A DNA stretch of 64,000 bases from Candidatus Aenigmatarchaeota archaeon (GTDB taxonomy: Archaea; Aenigmatarchaeota; Aenigmatarchaeia; GW2011-AR5), in NCBI GenBank assembly GCA_016187335.1, contig JACPJW010000001.1, forward strand, positions 130,547 to 194,546. The letters run 5' to 3'. Made by a program: the position numbers and the translations under genes. Positions 32,921 to 41,964 of the stretch are shown in pieces. The notes beneath the pieces are model-generated. The model made no database searches, was not told where the DNA came from, and worked only from the letters and a program-made list of their open reading frames with translations. Numbering within the stretch: the first letter of the stretch is position 1; every line of letters begins with the position of its first letter.

Positions 32921-34105
32921 ATGTCCTTAGAGCGGAACATCCGTTTAATGTATATCATAAATTTCCTGAAAAACCTCACTTTCTTCGGCGCTATCAGCAT
33001 TCCTTTTTTCCTCGGATGGGGAGGACTGAACTATACCCAGATATTCCTGCTGCAGGCATGGTTCATGTTCTGGATGTTTTTCTTTGAAATCCCTACAGGC
33101 CTTGTTGCCGACAAGTTGGGCAGGAAGACTTCGATTATCCTTTCAGGCATACTGACATCTCTAGGATTTCTGATCTATGGTAGCATACGCGATTTCCGCT
33201 TTTTTCTTCTGGCAGAATTTCTCATAGCAATAGGGTTTACCCTTATCTCCGGCGCTGACAGCGCACTGATTTACGACACGCTGAAGCAAAAGAAAAAATC
33301 AGGGGAATCAAAGAAGATTTTCGCAAATTACCAGATAGCAGGCACTTTGGGCATTATCATAGCCTTTCCCGCCGGCTCATTGATTGCAGGAACTGTTAAC
33401 ATACCTTATCCCGACAACCTTGCCTTTGTCATGTTGCTTACCGCATTCCCTCTATTTACATACGCCATTATTTCATTTTTGCTGGAAGAGCCTAAAAGAA
33501 CCAGACCATCGGAAACTTATTTTGAAACGGCAAAGAACGGCCTGAAGTATCTTGCAAAGCATAAGCACCTGCGTCCGCTCGCCCTGAACTTCGTGCTCAT
33601 ATCAACGACGCTTTTCTTCATGTACTGGTTTTACCAGCCTTTGCTCGGCTCAGCGGGCGTTGACATAACATACTACGGATTCGTCGCGGCAGCTTACAAT
33701 ATCCTCGCTGTTCTGCTCATAAGCAAGACCGCCTTGTGGGAGAAAATCTTCGGCACCAGAAATGTTCTTTACATAACCGCCTTCGTGCCGGGCATACTTT
33801 ACATAATTCTGGGTTTCACGAAAATGTTTTTCATCACTATTCTCGGGATACTTCTAATAACGTCTCTCAGAGGGTTGAGAGAGCCGTTGTTCAGCCATTA
33901 CATGAATTACTACATAAAATCCAATGACCGCGCCACGGTGCTATCTTCGATAAACATGCTGCAAAGATTGCTTACCATGGTTCTTTACGTGCCCATAGGA
34001 ATGTTGACGGATATTTCCCTGAATTACACCCTGATTTTCCTTGGTTTGCTTACCTTGGTGTTCGGTTTCCTTTCTCGCGTAGAAGAAGAATCGTTGAAAG
34101 AATAA
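32921..34105 (+). CDS. MFS family transporter
   Basis: A 394-residue membrane protein with about 12 hydrophobic helices. The loop GLVADKLGRKTSI between helices 2 and 3 fits the MFS signature, and a central cytoplasmic loop (LLEEPKRTRPSETYFETAKNGLKYLAKHKHL) divides the halves. Substrate unknown; it resembles drug or metabolite exporters. It interrupts the ribosomal operon on the opposite strand between S11 and RpoD. Confidence 0.92.
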   Translation: MSLERNIRLMYIINFLKNLTFFGAISIPFFLGWGGLNYTQIFLLQAWFMFWMFFFEIPTGLVADKLGRKTSIILSGILTSLGFLIYGSIRDFRFFLLAEFLIAIGFTLISGADSALIYDTLKQKKKSGESKKIFANYQIAGTLGIIIAFPAGSLIAGTVNIPYPDNLAFVMLLTAFPLFTYAIISFLLEEPKRTRPSETYFETAKNGLKYLAKHKHLRPLALNFVLISTTLFFMYWFYQPLLGSAGVDITYYGFVAAAYNILAVLLISKTALWEKIFGTRNVLYITAFVPGILYIILGFTKMFFITILGILLITSLRGLREPLFSHYMNYYIKSNDRATVLSSINMLQRLLTMVLYVPIGMLTDISLNYTLIFLGLLTLVFGFLSRVEEESLKE

Positions 34106-34109
34106 ATTC

Positions 34110-34499
34110 TCACACGCGCCTTCCGCGCCGCCCACCTTTTTTCCTGCAGCTGTCGTGGGAAATGGGCGTGACGTCCTCTATTGAGCCGATGCGGAAGCCT
34201 GCCCTTGCAAGCGAGCGGATAGCAGGCTGCGCCCCCTGGCCGGGTATCTTTGACTTGATGCCCCCGGGCGCTCGTATTTTTATATGCAAACCCGTGATGC
34301 CGAAAGCCAGCGCCTTGTCAGCAGCCTTCCTTGCCGCCCTCATGGCGGTGAACGGCTTGCCCTTGTTCATGTCCTTGTCCGAGACCATGCCGCCGCTGGC
34401 AAAAGCAATCGTCTCGGCTCCTGTAACGTCAGTTACGTGTATGATAGTGTTGTTTAATGACGAGTATACATGCGCTATTCCCCATTTTTCTCTGCTCAT
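34110..34499 (-). CDS. rps11: 30S ribosomal protein S11
   Basis: A 129-residue protein from [24 protein letters not shown], with [32 protein letters not shown] and the basic tail [13 protein letters not shown] 34499 follows AAAGTGATTGAG. Its stop lies four bases from the convergent MFS stop. Confidence 0.97.
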   Translation of the reverse strand: MSREKWGIAHVYSSLNNTIIHVTDVTGAETIAFASGGMVSDKDMNKGKPFTAMRAARKAADKALAFGITGLHIKIRAPGGIKSKIPGQGAQPAIRSLARAGFRIGSIEDVTPISHDSCRKKGGRRGRRV

Positions 34500-34553
34500 T
34501 CTCAATCACTTTGTCAAAATTTATCAAGACGGAAACGAAAGTCGGGTTTTGCA

Positions 34554-35084
34554 TCAGGTTTTCCGGATTGCTCCTGCCTTTTCCCTTTTCGTCTGTTTTG
34601 CGGATTCGGCAACCATGTCCGTCCTTATCTTCGGGCTTATTTTTATCTTGCCTTCCTCTTCGCTGGGAACGATGTACCCGGGCCATAAAATCTTCCTGTC
34701 GTCAATGTAAACATGGCCGTGCACTATGAGCTGCCTTGAGTGTCGCGGCGAATTTGCCACGCCTTTTTTGTAAACTATTGTCTGCAGCCTTCTTGACAGG
34801 ATGTGGTCAAGGTTTATGCCGAGGACGTCGTCAACGCTGCCGACCCTGATGCCTAATTTGTTCAGCTTTCCCAGAAGCTCCTTTTCCATCTTTTCGTTGC
34901 GCTCCGCCTGAAGTTCCCTCGCTCTTCTGCGGAAATTTCTCAGCACGCTCTCGGTGCGCCATATCTCCTTTTTCCTGCGCAGCCCGTATTCCTGCAGAAT
35001 CTTCCTTTCCCGTTCAATGCGGCGCTTGTCGTAAGGCCTCTTCGGCGTCTCGTATTTCTTCCTTTGCTTTTTCGGGTGGCCCAT
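34554..35084 (-). CDS. rps4: 30S ribosomal protein S4
   Basis: A 176-residue protein from MGHPKKQRKKYETPKRPYDKRR. An S4-type RNA-binding domain is seen at SRRLQTIVYKKGVANSPRHSRQLIVHGHV. An in-frame alternate start lies nine bases upstream. ATG 35084 follows AAGTGATAAAA. Confidence 0.97.
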   Translation of the reverse strand: MGHPKKQRKKYETPKRPYDKRRIERERKILQEYGLRRKKEIWRTESVLRNFRRRARELQAERNEKMEKELLGKLNKLGIRVGSVDDVLGINLDHILSRRLQTIVYKKGVANSPRHSRQLIVHGHVYIDDRKILWPGYIVPSEEEGKIKISPKIRTDMVAESAKQTKREKAGAIRKT

Positions 35085-35173
35085 TTTTATCACTTGTCAA
35101 GATGGATGGATAATTCTTCGTTCAATTTTCTCATTAGCTTATTTTAATCGAACAATCTCGTTCCCTTTTTGAT

Positions 35174-35194
35174 CAAACTTTTTTGAAAAGTTTG
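35174..35194. repeat. AACTTTT-type palindrome at the S13 stop
   Basis: CAAACTTTTTTGAAAAGTTTG sits one base from the S13 stop codon (35196-35198). Confidence 0.65.
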
Positions 35195-35195
35195 G

Positions 35196-35720
35196 TTATT
35201 TCTTCTCCGCCGGCTTTGCCGCTGCCGGTGCGGGCTTTGCTGGCGCTGCTGCTGCGGGCTTTGCCGCGGCAACTATCTTCTTTTTCGCGACGCCCACGGT
35301 TTTCTGCGTCCTGAATGAAGACCTTGTCCTCTGGCCCCTGACAGGCAGGCCAAACTCATGCCTTACGCCCCTGTAGGCTCTCATCTTTTTGAGGAAGTTT
35401 ATGTCCTCGCGTTTTTTCAAATCAAGCTCCGAAGCAACTGAATGCATGTCCTTTCCCGTGTCCATATCCTTCCGGCGGTTGAGCAGCCACGAAGCGAATC
35501 CGGGCGCCCTGATTGTCGATTCTATTTTTTTCAGCTCTTCGCTGCTCAGTTCGGCCAGTTTCTTCCTTTTGTCTATCCCTGCTGACGTGCACACGGCGCT
35601 GGCGAACATAAAGCTTACGCCCTTTATCCTGCGCAGGCCCCGCATCAGCTGCGTGGAGCCGTCTATGTCAGTCGCCATTATCCTGACAATCTTCCTTGTT
35701 TCAGTTGCCGGAGCTGCCAT
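35196..35720 (-). CDS. rps13: 30S ribosomal protein S13
   Basis: A 174-residue protein from MAAPATETRKIVRIMATDIDG. RAYRGVRHEFGLPVRGQRTRS is the conserved S13 tail. After it comes an unusual Ala/Pro/Lys extension (about 35 residues ending AAPAKPAPAAAKPAEKK), probably disordered. First gene of the minus-strand operon. Confidence 0.96.
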   Translation of the reverse strand: MAAPATETRKIVRIMATDIDGSTQLMRGLRRIKGVSFMFASAVCTSAGIDKRKKLAELSSEELKKIESTIRAPGFASWLLNRRKDMDTGKDMHSVASELDLKKREDINFLKKMRAYRGVRHEFGLPVRGQRTRSSFRTQKTVGVAKKKIVAAAKPAAAAPAKPAPAAAKPAEKK

Positions 35721-35846
35721 AATTATTGCAAAGATTAAGTTCGTCCAATAAATATTAAAGCGTATCAAGGCGGAAAGGATGCCGAATCTGGGCTCTCCGT
35801 ATTTTCCGATTTAATGTATTTTTATTTTTCCATATCAATTATTATC

Positions 35847-36296
35847 ATGCTTGTAAAGGAAATAATGTCCAGAAAGCCTGTCACGCTGCATTCCCGGGAT
35901 ACGCTGGAGAAAACTGTAAGGGTGTTTGCAAAGCACAGGATATCAGGGTGCCCTGTTGTTGACAGCAGGAAGCATGTTGTAGGCATCATAGCGAACACCG
36001 ACGTGCTGCGTGTTATTGACGCGCAGGGCAGGATACTGAAAGAAAACGAGGATCTGCTTTCCGTCGTTTTAGGCTTTCTGAAAGGCGACGCGAAAACGGC
36101 GCTGAAAAAAATACTGAAAAGCCCTGTCAGGAAACACATGGTCCGGGATGTGGTTGTCGTTGCGCCTGAGGACGACATCGCCAACGCCGTCTCAATGATG
36201 AACCAGCGCGATATCGAGCGGCTGCCCGTCGTCAGCAAGGGCAGGCTCGTCGGCATAATCTCGCGCAAGGACGTAATGCGCTTTCTGGAGAAGTAG
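35847..36296 (+). CDS. CBS-domain pair protein
   Basis: A 149-residue protein made of two CBS domains. The first runs MLVKEIMSRKPVTLHSRDTLEKTV to VVGIIANTDVLR, the second VRKHMVRDVVVVAPEDDI to LVGIISRKDVMRFLEK. Such stand-alone pairs bind adenosine nucleotides and act as energy sensors. The partner is not visible. ATG 35847 preferred over an upstream in-frame codon. Confidence 0.93.
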   Translation: MLVKEIMSRKPVTLHSRDTLEKTVRVFAKHRISGCPVVDSRKHVVGIIANTDVLRVIDAQGRILKENEDLLSVVLGFLKGDAKTALKKILKSPVRKHMVRDVVVVAPEDDIANAVSMMNQRDIERLPVVSKGRLVGIISRKDVMRFLEK

Positions 36297-36401
36297 GCGG
36301 AATTTTAATATACAGCCCAAGAGCATAAAAACGTATTACTATCCGCTACCTGAAGAGCGGCGGAATTCGGATTTAAAAAAGTATCTCTTAAACTATTTTG
36401 T

Positions 36402-37517
36402 ATGAAAAATAATGCTATAGTGCTCTTGGGGTTAGCATTGTTTGTTTCAGGGTGTATCGGACAGTCAGATATAACACCTGTTATAAAAGCCTTGCCAGAA
36501 GTCCAGCAGTTTCTTGCCCAGAATCCAGATGCGGATATTAGGGCATTTTTGGTACCATCCAAGACAATGAACCAGACAATTAGTAGCGTAGAAGCGGAGT
36601 GCGGCCAGATGGATATAAAGGACTATTGGAAAGTTCTGATAACGAAGAAAAATGTAAACCTTACAGTATGGGTCGATTCAGAAACAAGAAATCCTGTATG
36701 CATAATAAAACCGGGCATAGTGACAAACCAGACAGAAATTCCACCAAAGGTAGATTTGTCATCAAAGATCATACGCATAGACGGCGCGTCTGACAATCAG
36801 ATAGCCGTAAGAAACATCGGCTCGGTTAGCATAGATAGTTCGGATCTGGCTGTGTTCCTAGACGGGAAATTGCAAACATGTTCATGGACATCTAATTCTG
36901 TAGAATCAGGGAGTATAATCGTATGTACGATGCCTTCTTCGTGTAAAGGCACTGTGGTTAAAGTAACAGCACCCGGGAATGCTGATACTGCTTATTGTTT
37001 TACACTCATCGAGCTTGGTAGAAATCAACCAATTCCTGCGGAACCCGCGCCTGAACCAATTCCTGCGGAACCGCCTCAGCCAGTCCCTCCTCCGCAGCCA
37101 ATTCAGCCATCTCCTCCGCCTTCAGGCAATGAAACAAACAGTAGCCAGCCCGGGGTCAATGAAACAAACAATATCAAACCCGGGGTCAATGAAACAAACA
37201 ACCAGTCACTGATCAATGAAACAAACAACCAGCCAAGAAATGTCACATTCTCCTGCCAGATAAGCGGCAATCTCAGTGCCATGGTTACAGGGACACAAGG
37301 AGGAGTTGTGTGCAGTCCCTCAATATCAAACCGGAATGTCAGCCTGTCACCCGGCAATCATTCGGTGTACATCGCATGTTCTGGCGCTGGTAGATGTTCT
37401 CATGTCATTTGCATAAAAGGAGCAAGTTTTCCCTATGAAACGAGCAGCAACGGGAGGTGCACGGACGGCCAGTTGTCGCCTGGAGATTCGACCACTGCGC
37501 CGTTCAGAATCGGCTGA
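36402..37517 (+). CDS. secreted lipoprotein with Pro-rich and NETN repeat linker
   Basis: A 371-residue exported protein. The signal peptide ends in lipobox FVSGC (Cys18). Residues 30-200 form a beta-rich domain. A Pro/Glu/Gln-rich stalk (about 210-250) is followed by four NETN repeats, each an N-glycosylation sequon, and a Cys-containing C-terminal domain with further NxS/T sites. It is probably a glycosylated cell-surface protein. TATA-like TTTTAATATACAGCC lies at 36303. Confidence 0.8.
   Translation: MKNNAIVLLGLALFVSGCIGQSDITPVIKALPEVQQFLAQNPDADIRAFLVPSKTMNQTISSVEAECGQMDIKDYWKVLITKKNVNLTVWVDSETRNPVCIIKPGIVTNQTEIPPKVDLSSKIIRIDGASDNQIAVRNIGSVSIDSSDLAVFLDGKLQTCSWTSNSVESGSIIVCTMPSSCKGTVVKVTAPGNADTAYCFTLIELGRNQPIPAEPAPEPIPAEPPQPVPPPQPIQPSPPPSGNETNSSQPGVNETNNIKPGVNETNNQSLINETNNQPRNVTFSCQISGNLSAMVTGTQGGVVCSPSISNRNVSLSPGNHSVYIACSGAGRCSHVICIKGASFPYETSSNGRCTDGQLSPGDSTTAPFRIG
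37128..37230 (+). repeat. 30-bp tandem repeat within the lipoprotein gene
   Basis: CGGGGTCAATGAAACAAACA recurs at 30-base spacing (two full and two partial units), giving NETN repeats in the protein stalk. Copy number probably varies by slippage. Confidence 0.85.
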
Positions 37518-37580
37518 AAGCTCTATAGTGGTGTTATTGATAAACGAATTTTATATACAGCCGCGACGCATAATTAATGC

Positions 37581-38234
37581 ATGAGGCGCTGGGCGGTTTT
37601 TGCGGTCATACTGCTGTTTCTGATGGGCTATGCTGTTTTGTCATTTGGCGCTGTGGCAATCGGAAACCAGGATTTCGGCGGGGCCGCTCCCGAGCCGGAA
37701 AAAGGCGCCCAGGGCGAGGGCTCCCGCGTCGGAGAGGAGGAATACGACCGCCCGCCGCCAAGCCTTGAAATTTTCCATATTCCTGCGGATCCTACGGATG
37801 CTGATACCATTAACATAACGGCGCAAGTCATTGCATCCGTCAGCCTCGAGAAGGAGTGCATCCCTAGCACCGGCATCCTGAGCCTGTTCTTCGGCGGCTG
37901 CACCGAAACAGGCAACTGGATAGAGCGCACGCCTAACTGGCGCCCGCGTGGAATAAAGATATTCATTAATGGCGAGGAGCGGAAGGGATGCGGCTTTGAC
38001 GTGAATGCAATGTTCCGCTACTGCAAGAAGGGATCTGCTGATTTTGACAGTTGCGTTTCTTACAAGCCCGACAAGAGGGTTGTTGCGTTGTGCAGCTACC
38101 TGCAGAAATTCAACGCGGGCACGAATGTCACTTACTCCGCAATAACGTACATAACACCGCCAAAAACCGCTGAGGAGCAGGCAAAGCAGGCGGAAGAGGA
38201 AAGGGAAAGAGGTGGAGGCGGACCGGACAGATAA
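37581..38234 (+). CDS. exported protein, unknown
   Basis: A 217-residue protein. The N-terminal signal-like segment AVFAVILLFLMGYAVLSFG is followed by a flexible Glu/Gly stretch, a beta-rich domain with six Cys (likely disulfides) and a charged Glu/Arg/Gly tail. Its signal resembles that of the next gene (FLMSYAAFSA), so the two may be distant paralogues. TATA-like TTTTATATACAGCC lies at 37550, about 25 bases before ATG. Confidence 0.75.
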   Translation: MRRWAVFAVILLFLMGYAVLSFGAVAIGNQDFGGAAPEPEKGAQGEGSRVGEEEYDRPPPSLEIFHIPADPTDADTINITAQVIASVSLEKECIPSTGILSLFFGGCTETGNWIERTPNWRPRGIKIFINGEERKGCGFDVNAMFRYCKKGSADFDSCVSYKPDKRVVALCSYLQKFNAGTNVTYSAITYITPPKTAEEQAKQAEEERERGGGGPDR

Positions 38235-38250
38235 GAAATGAGGTTGTATA

Positions 38251-39237
38251 ATGAAAAAGGAAATTTTGGTTTTTGCTGTTGTTGTCATATTCCTGATGAG
38301 CTACGCTGCTTTCTCAGCAAACATGGAAGGGACATCTTTAGACGCGCATGCCGGTCCTGATTACCGCGGACAGGAAGGTGTTGACAACAGGCCGGCAGAA
38401 ACGGGTGGCACGCCCGGCGTTGTGAAATCCGGAACGAAAAGTTTTGTCGTGAAGAAATACACGGGTCCGGCAGCGCCGGAAACCGCCACGAAAACGAACC
38501 TTGATTTCCCTGCGCCGGAGAATATCTCTTCAGCCGAGCAGCAGCCCAAAGCGGAGGAGAAGCAGAAAACTCCCGAGAAAACCGCTGAGACTCCAAAAGA
38601 TGCTGAGCAGCAACCTATAGCGCAGCCAAAAGGTGGTCTTTGCGGCGACTGCGACACCCAGACAAAAACGGGCCTGAGTTTCCGGATCAGCGGCGATGTG
38701 AACGTGCTCACCATGGCTGTGTGCGCCGGCAGCGCCAGCGAAAAGGAATGCAGGGAAGCGCCTGCGTGCGGCATCGACAAGCCGTGCATATGCGAGTCTT
38801 TTTTGAAGAACATCTGCGAAGTGAGATGCTTCAACACGAAAGGAAAATACTACGTCACTGTAGACGGCTTCCGCGGGCTCTTTGATTCCGTCGATGAAAA
38901 GGATCCTGCTGAAGGCGGCTATGACTACGAATGCCCGGCAGTGAGCACGGAATCGCTTGCAAAAACAAGGGAGAACCTGCTGCAGCTGCAGGGAAAGATA
39001 AGCGGCATCGCGGCAAAGGTTGACCTCATCGTCAAAAACGCGCCTGACAACGACACGACAGCGGCGTTCCAGAAATACTCGGACACGCTGAAAAAAATAT
39101 CGGACATGATTGACGCCAGGATAAAATCCATCGACGCCGTCCTTGCAAGCCCGACGGAGGAAGGAATACAGCAAAACCAGGCAGAGGCGGATGGCCTGAA
39201 AAAGGACATTGCTGACATGCTGAAAACGCTGCAATAA
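38251..39237 (+). CDS. exported protein with Cys-rich domain and coiled coil
   Basis: A 328-residue protein: a signal or anchor segment (ILVFAVVVIFLMSYAAFSA), then a Pro/Ala/Lys-rich stalk (about 30-130), a Cys-rich domain (about 128-230, nine Cys starting LCGDCD) and a C-terminal coiled coil (about 235-325). It starts 16 bases after the previous gene and is probably cotranscribed. A surface stalk or assembly role is inferred. Confidence 0.75.
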   Translation: MKKEILVFAVVVIFLMSYAAFSANMEGTSLDAHAGPDYRGQEGVDNRPAETGGTPGVVKSGTKSFVVKKYTGPAAPETATKTNLDFPAPENISSAEQQPKAEEKQKTPEKTAETPKDAEQQPIAQPKGGLCGDCDTQTKTGLSFRISGDVNVLTMAVCAGSASEKECREAPACGIDKPCICESFLKNICEVRCFNTKGKYYVTVDGFRGLFDSVDEKDPAEGGYDYECPAVSTESLAKTRENLLQLQGKISGIAAKVDLIVKNAPDNDTTAAFQKYSDTLKKISDMIDARIKSIDAVLASPTEEGIQQNQAEADGLKKDIADMLKTLQ

Positions 39238-39316
39238 TCAAGGCGGAAGTGAACATGGCATTGAAAATGGACCAGAAGAATACACATTACATTACGCTTT
39301 GATAGAATTGATTTCT

Positions 39317-39676
39317 ATGAGAAAAGGCATGGAGCTTCCTGTATCAACGGTTGTTGTCGTAGCCGCTGCCGTGCTTGTGCTTGTAGTTGTGTCGTCGTTT
39401 TTTCTTTCAGGCTCGGGAAAGCAGTTCAGCGAGATTGACGCCAGAAGCAGGTTCGGCCAGGAGTGCACCAGGCTGAAATGCACCGTCAGCGAGGCGCAAA
39501 GCCTTCAGGCAACCCATCCCGACCTCTACAAATACTGCAGGGCGGTTTACGGTGATGTTTCAGCAGCCCAGTGCGTCAACGCTTGCGGGTGCAGGATTGA
39601 CTACTCATCAAAAGGAGAAGTAGCGCAGGATGTAAACCAGGACATAGCCGAACTTATTATTGATCTGACAGCTTAG
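39317..39676 (+). CDS. archaeal type IV pilin-like protein
   Basis: A 119-residue protein starting MRKGMELPVSTVVVVAAAVLVLVVVSSFF. A short basic leader with a KGMELP cleavage region precedes a hydrophobic helix, as in archaeal type IV pilins processed by prepilin peptidases. The exported part has five Cys. It closes the four-gene surface locus. Confidence 0.75.
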   Translation: MRKGMELPVSTVVVVAAAVLVLVVVSSFFLSGSGKQFSEIDARSRFGQECTRLKCTVSEAQSLQATHPDLYKYCRAVYGDVSAAQCVNACGCRIDYSSKGEVAQDVNQDIAELIIDLTA

Positions 39677-39706
39677 ATGCTGCTGGAGGTTCGCTTCCAA
39701 ATTATG

Positions 39707-39877
39707 TCAGGCTTTCTTGCCGCGCGACCACTTGAATTTCCTCGGGTCGCGGCCGAGCTTCACTGAGTTTTTCTCGCAGCGCCGCGAGCAGAACCAGCTT
39801 ATTTTCCCGGTGCTCTGGATAATCATCTTGCCTGTTCCTGATTCAACGTTTGCAGAACAAAAAAAGCATTTTGCCAT
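39707..39877 (-). CDS. rpl24e: 50S ribosomal protein L24e
   Basis: A 56-residue protein from MAKCFFC. The zinc ligands are CFFC and CSRRC, and the end is RDPRKFKWSRGKKA. It is transcribed after S28e and L7Ae on the minus strand, a usual archaeal cluster. Confidence 0.96.
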   Translation of the reverse strand: MAKCFFCSANVESGTGKMIIQSTGKISWFCSRRCEKNSVKLGRDPRKFKWSRGKKA

Positions 39878-39906
39878 ATCAGAACCCATCATTTATTTTT
39901 TGATGC

Positions 39907-39927
39907 CAACTTTTTTGTAAAAAGTTG
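39907..39927. repeat. AACTTTT-type palindrome between S28e and L24e
   Basis: CAACTTTTTTGTAAAAAGTTG lies in the L24e leader, downstream of S28e, one of the few copies inside an apparent operon. Confidence 0.6.
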
Positions 39928-39969
39928 CTAGTCGGTTTAGATACCTCCGTAGGTATCGGATTTTTCTTA

Positions 39970-40179
39970 TTATCTTCGCCCGTAGCTTCCCGAGGACTCC
40001 ATCTCGGTCTCCTTGAGCATCAGGACGTCGCCTATCTTGACGGGCCCTATGACGTTTCGCGTCAGTATCTTCCCCTTGTCGCGGCCGTCAACGACCCTGC
40101 ACCGCACCCGCGTCACTCCCTTCGCGCCCATCCTGTCAAGTACGCCGATAATTTCAGCGGGCGTTGAGTCTTCGGGCAT
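39970..40179 (-). CDS. rps28e: 30S ribosomal protein S28e
   Basis: A 69-residue OB-fold protein. [37 protein letters not shown] is the conserved core. The C-terminus SSGSYGRR is slightly extended. Confidence 0.97.
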   Translation of the reverse strand: MPEDSTPAEIIGVLDRMGAKGVTRVRCRVVDGRDKGKILTRNVIGPVKIGDVLMLKETEMESSGSYGRR

Positions 40180-40255
40180 GATTAAGCACCAATAAATTGC
40201 TAAAATGGAAATGTAGTCTTAAGTTGTTCCTGAATTCCGGCAGCTTCAGCTTTGA

Positions 40256-40567
40256 TTACTTTGACAGTTCTTCTATTTTCTTTCTTGCCTCGCCGCCGTC
40301 AACAACAGCGACGGCGGAAGTTCCGACGTCAATGCCCGCGGCCCTGCCGAGCTCGTTCTTGCTCGCTACCTTGACCAGCGGTATTTTCTTCTCGCCGCAG
40401 AGGGCGGGCAGATGCATGACTATTTCCGGGGGGTCCACGTCGTCAGCAATCACAACCAGCTTTGCTATTCCCCGCTCCGCGGCCTTCGTGGCCTCGTTGA
40501 CCCCCTTCCTTATCTTGCCCGTTTCCCTGGCTATTTCAATTGTTTCAAGAATCTCGTTGTCCTTCAT
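40256..40567 (-). CDS. rpl7ae: ribosomal protein L7Ae
   Basis: A 103-residue K-turn binding protein. [31 protein letters not shown] is characteristic. In archaea it serves in the ribosome, in H/ACA and C/D guide RNPs and in RNase P, so it links to Cbf5, Nop10 and the RNase P genes in this window. Confidence 0.97.
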   Translation of the reverse strand: MKDNEILETIEIARETGKIRKGVNEATKAAERGIAKLVVIADDVDPPEIVMHLPALCGEKKIPLVKVASKNELGRAAGIDVGTSAVAVVDGGEARKKIEELSK

Positions 40568-40663
40568 CGATTCACCTCAATAGCGGCTGGTAAATTCCTA
40601 ACAAAGTATTTAAGACAAACGTTTTTAAGGTTGCGGAATCAAGGAAGAAAAGCGGTGTTAATC

Positions 40664-40843
40664 ATGCAGGAAAAATCGGCGTTTCTTAAGGTCAAATGCA
40701 AGAAATGCAAGAACGAGCAGATAGTGTTCAGCAAGGCCGCTATGCAGGTGAAATGCCTTGTGTGCGGTGCCGTGTTCTTGCAGCCTAAAGGCGGGAAAGC
40801 GGACGTGAACATGGACGCGGTGCAGGTTCTGGAAAGGCTGTGA
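40664..40843 (+). CDS. rps27e: 30S ribosomal protein S27e
   Basis: A 59-residue zinc-ribbon protein. CKKC...CLVC gives the four ligands. It heads the S27e-aIF2 alpha-Nop10-PAC2 cluster and follows TATA-like CGTTTTTAAGG. Confidence 0.95.
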   Translation: MQEKSAFLKVKCKKCKNEQIVFSKAAMQVKCLVCGAVFLQPKGGKADVNMDAVQVLERL

Positions 40844-40918
40844 ATGACTGCTTTAGCTGCACCAGTGCCTTAAAGGTTTAATTTCTTTCATGCAATAACA
40901 TGGGTTGGTGTTGGTAAC

Positions 40919-41671
40919 ATGGTAAAAAAACGGGGACTTCCTTCCGAAGGCGAGTTGGTTATCTGCACCATTACCAAAATAAATCCCAATTCGGCTTTCG
41001 CTTTTATGGAGGAATACGGCAAGGAAGGGATGATACACATCTCGGAAATCGCCCCGGGATGGGTCCGCGATATAAGGCAGCACCTGAAGACGGGCCAGAC
41101 GGGCGTCGCAAAGGTCATGCGCATCGACGACAAAACGATTTCTCTGTCAATAAAGCGCGTCGACGACAACCAGAGGAACCAGAAAACAAAGGAGTACAAC
41201 CTGGAAAACAAGGCTGAAAGGCTGCTGGAAATAGCGGCAAAAAAGCTTGAGAAAAATTTGGACCAGGCTTACGAGGAAGTTGGTTTTCTGCTGCAGGAAA
41301 AATTCGGCTCCATTTACGAGGGCTTCAAAACTGCCCTGAATGCCCCGGACAACCTGAAGAAGCGCGGCATTCCTGACAAATGGGTTGAAGTTATCAGGGA
41401 GGTTGCCGAAAAAAGCATAGAGCAGAAAGAGTTTGAGTTCAAGGCAAGGTTGCTGATAAATACATATAAACCGAATGGTGTAATTATAATAAAGGACATA
41501 CTGAAGAAAGCGGCGGCAGCCGGCCTGGACGTCAGGTACATCGCCGCGCCTGAATATCTTGTCAGGTACAAAACAAAAAACGCCAAGAAAGGACAGCGTT
41601 ATATTGAAGAGAAGCTGGAAGAGCTGAGAAAGAACAAGGACGCGGAAGTGAAGTTTGAGCTGCTGAGCTGA
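40919..41671 (+). CDS. eif2a: translation initiation factor aIF2 alpha
   Basis: A 250-residue factor: an N-terminal S1 domain (ELVICTITKINPNSAFAFMEEYG...GMIHISEIAPGWV), a helical domain, then a C-terminal alpha/beta domain (VIIIKDILKKAAAAGLDVRYIAAPEYLVRYKTKN). It forms the aIF2 trimer with beta (19473). Confidence 0.96.
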   Translation: MVKKRGLPSEGELVICTITKINPNSAFAFMEEYGKEGMIHISEIAPGWVRDIRQHLKTGQTGVAKVMRIDDKTISLSIKRVDDNQRNQKTKEYNLENKAERLLEIAAKKLEKNLDQAYEEVGFLLQEKFGSIYEGFKTALNAPDNLKKRGIPDKWVEVIREVAEKSIEQKEFEFKARLLINTYKPNGVIIIKDILKKAAAAGLDVRYIAAPEYLVRYKTKNAKKGQRYIEEKLEELRKNKDAEVKFELLS

Positions 41672-41763
41672 AAAAAGCTAAGAACGAGAGATAGAAATCG
41701 TCAAGAAGGCAGGAAGCAGCAAAAAGAAGAACAGAAATTCCTGCCCCGGCTATTGCTGAGGTA

Positions 41764-41922
41764 ATGCCCTTGCCATTGATAAAAAAATGCTGCGCCTATA
41801 CGATGCAGGAAAAATGCCCGCGGTGCGGCAGCAGGACTAAAAGCGCGCACCCGATGAAGTTCTCCGCGGAGGACAAATACGGAAAATACAGGCGGATGGC
41901 AGGCAGGGAAAAGAAGGTCTGA
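41764..41922 (+). CDS. nop10: H/ACA RNP protein Nop10
   Basis: A 52-residue protein: MPLPLIKKCCAYTMQEKCPRCG begins with a zinc ribbon (CC and CPRC), followed by TKSAHPMKFSAEDKYGKYRR. Nop10 binds Cbf5 (46200) and positions guide RNA for pseudouridylation. The usual order aIF2 alpha-Nop10-PAC2 is kept. Confidence 0.95.
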   Translation: MPLPLIKKCCAYTMQEKCPRCGSRTKSAHPMKFSAEDKYGKYRRMAGREKKV

Positions 41923-41964
41923 TGACAAAGAAATAACGTCTTTTTGCTTGATAAGGTGTTTTCA

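Noticed and set aside
39255-39302. 15-codon ORF before the pilin-like gene
   Set aside because: Too short, no conservation evidence and overlaps the pilin leader region.
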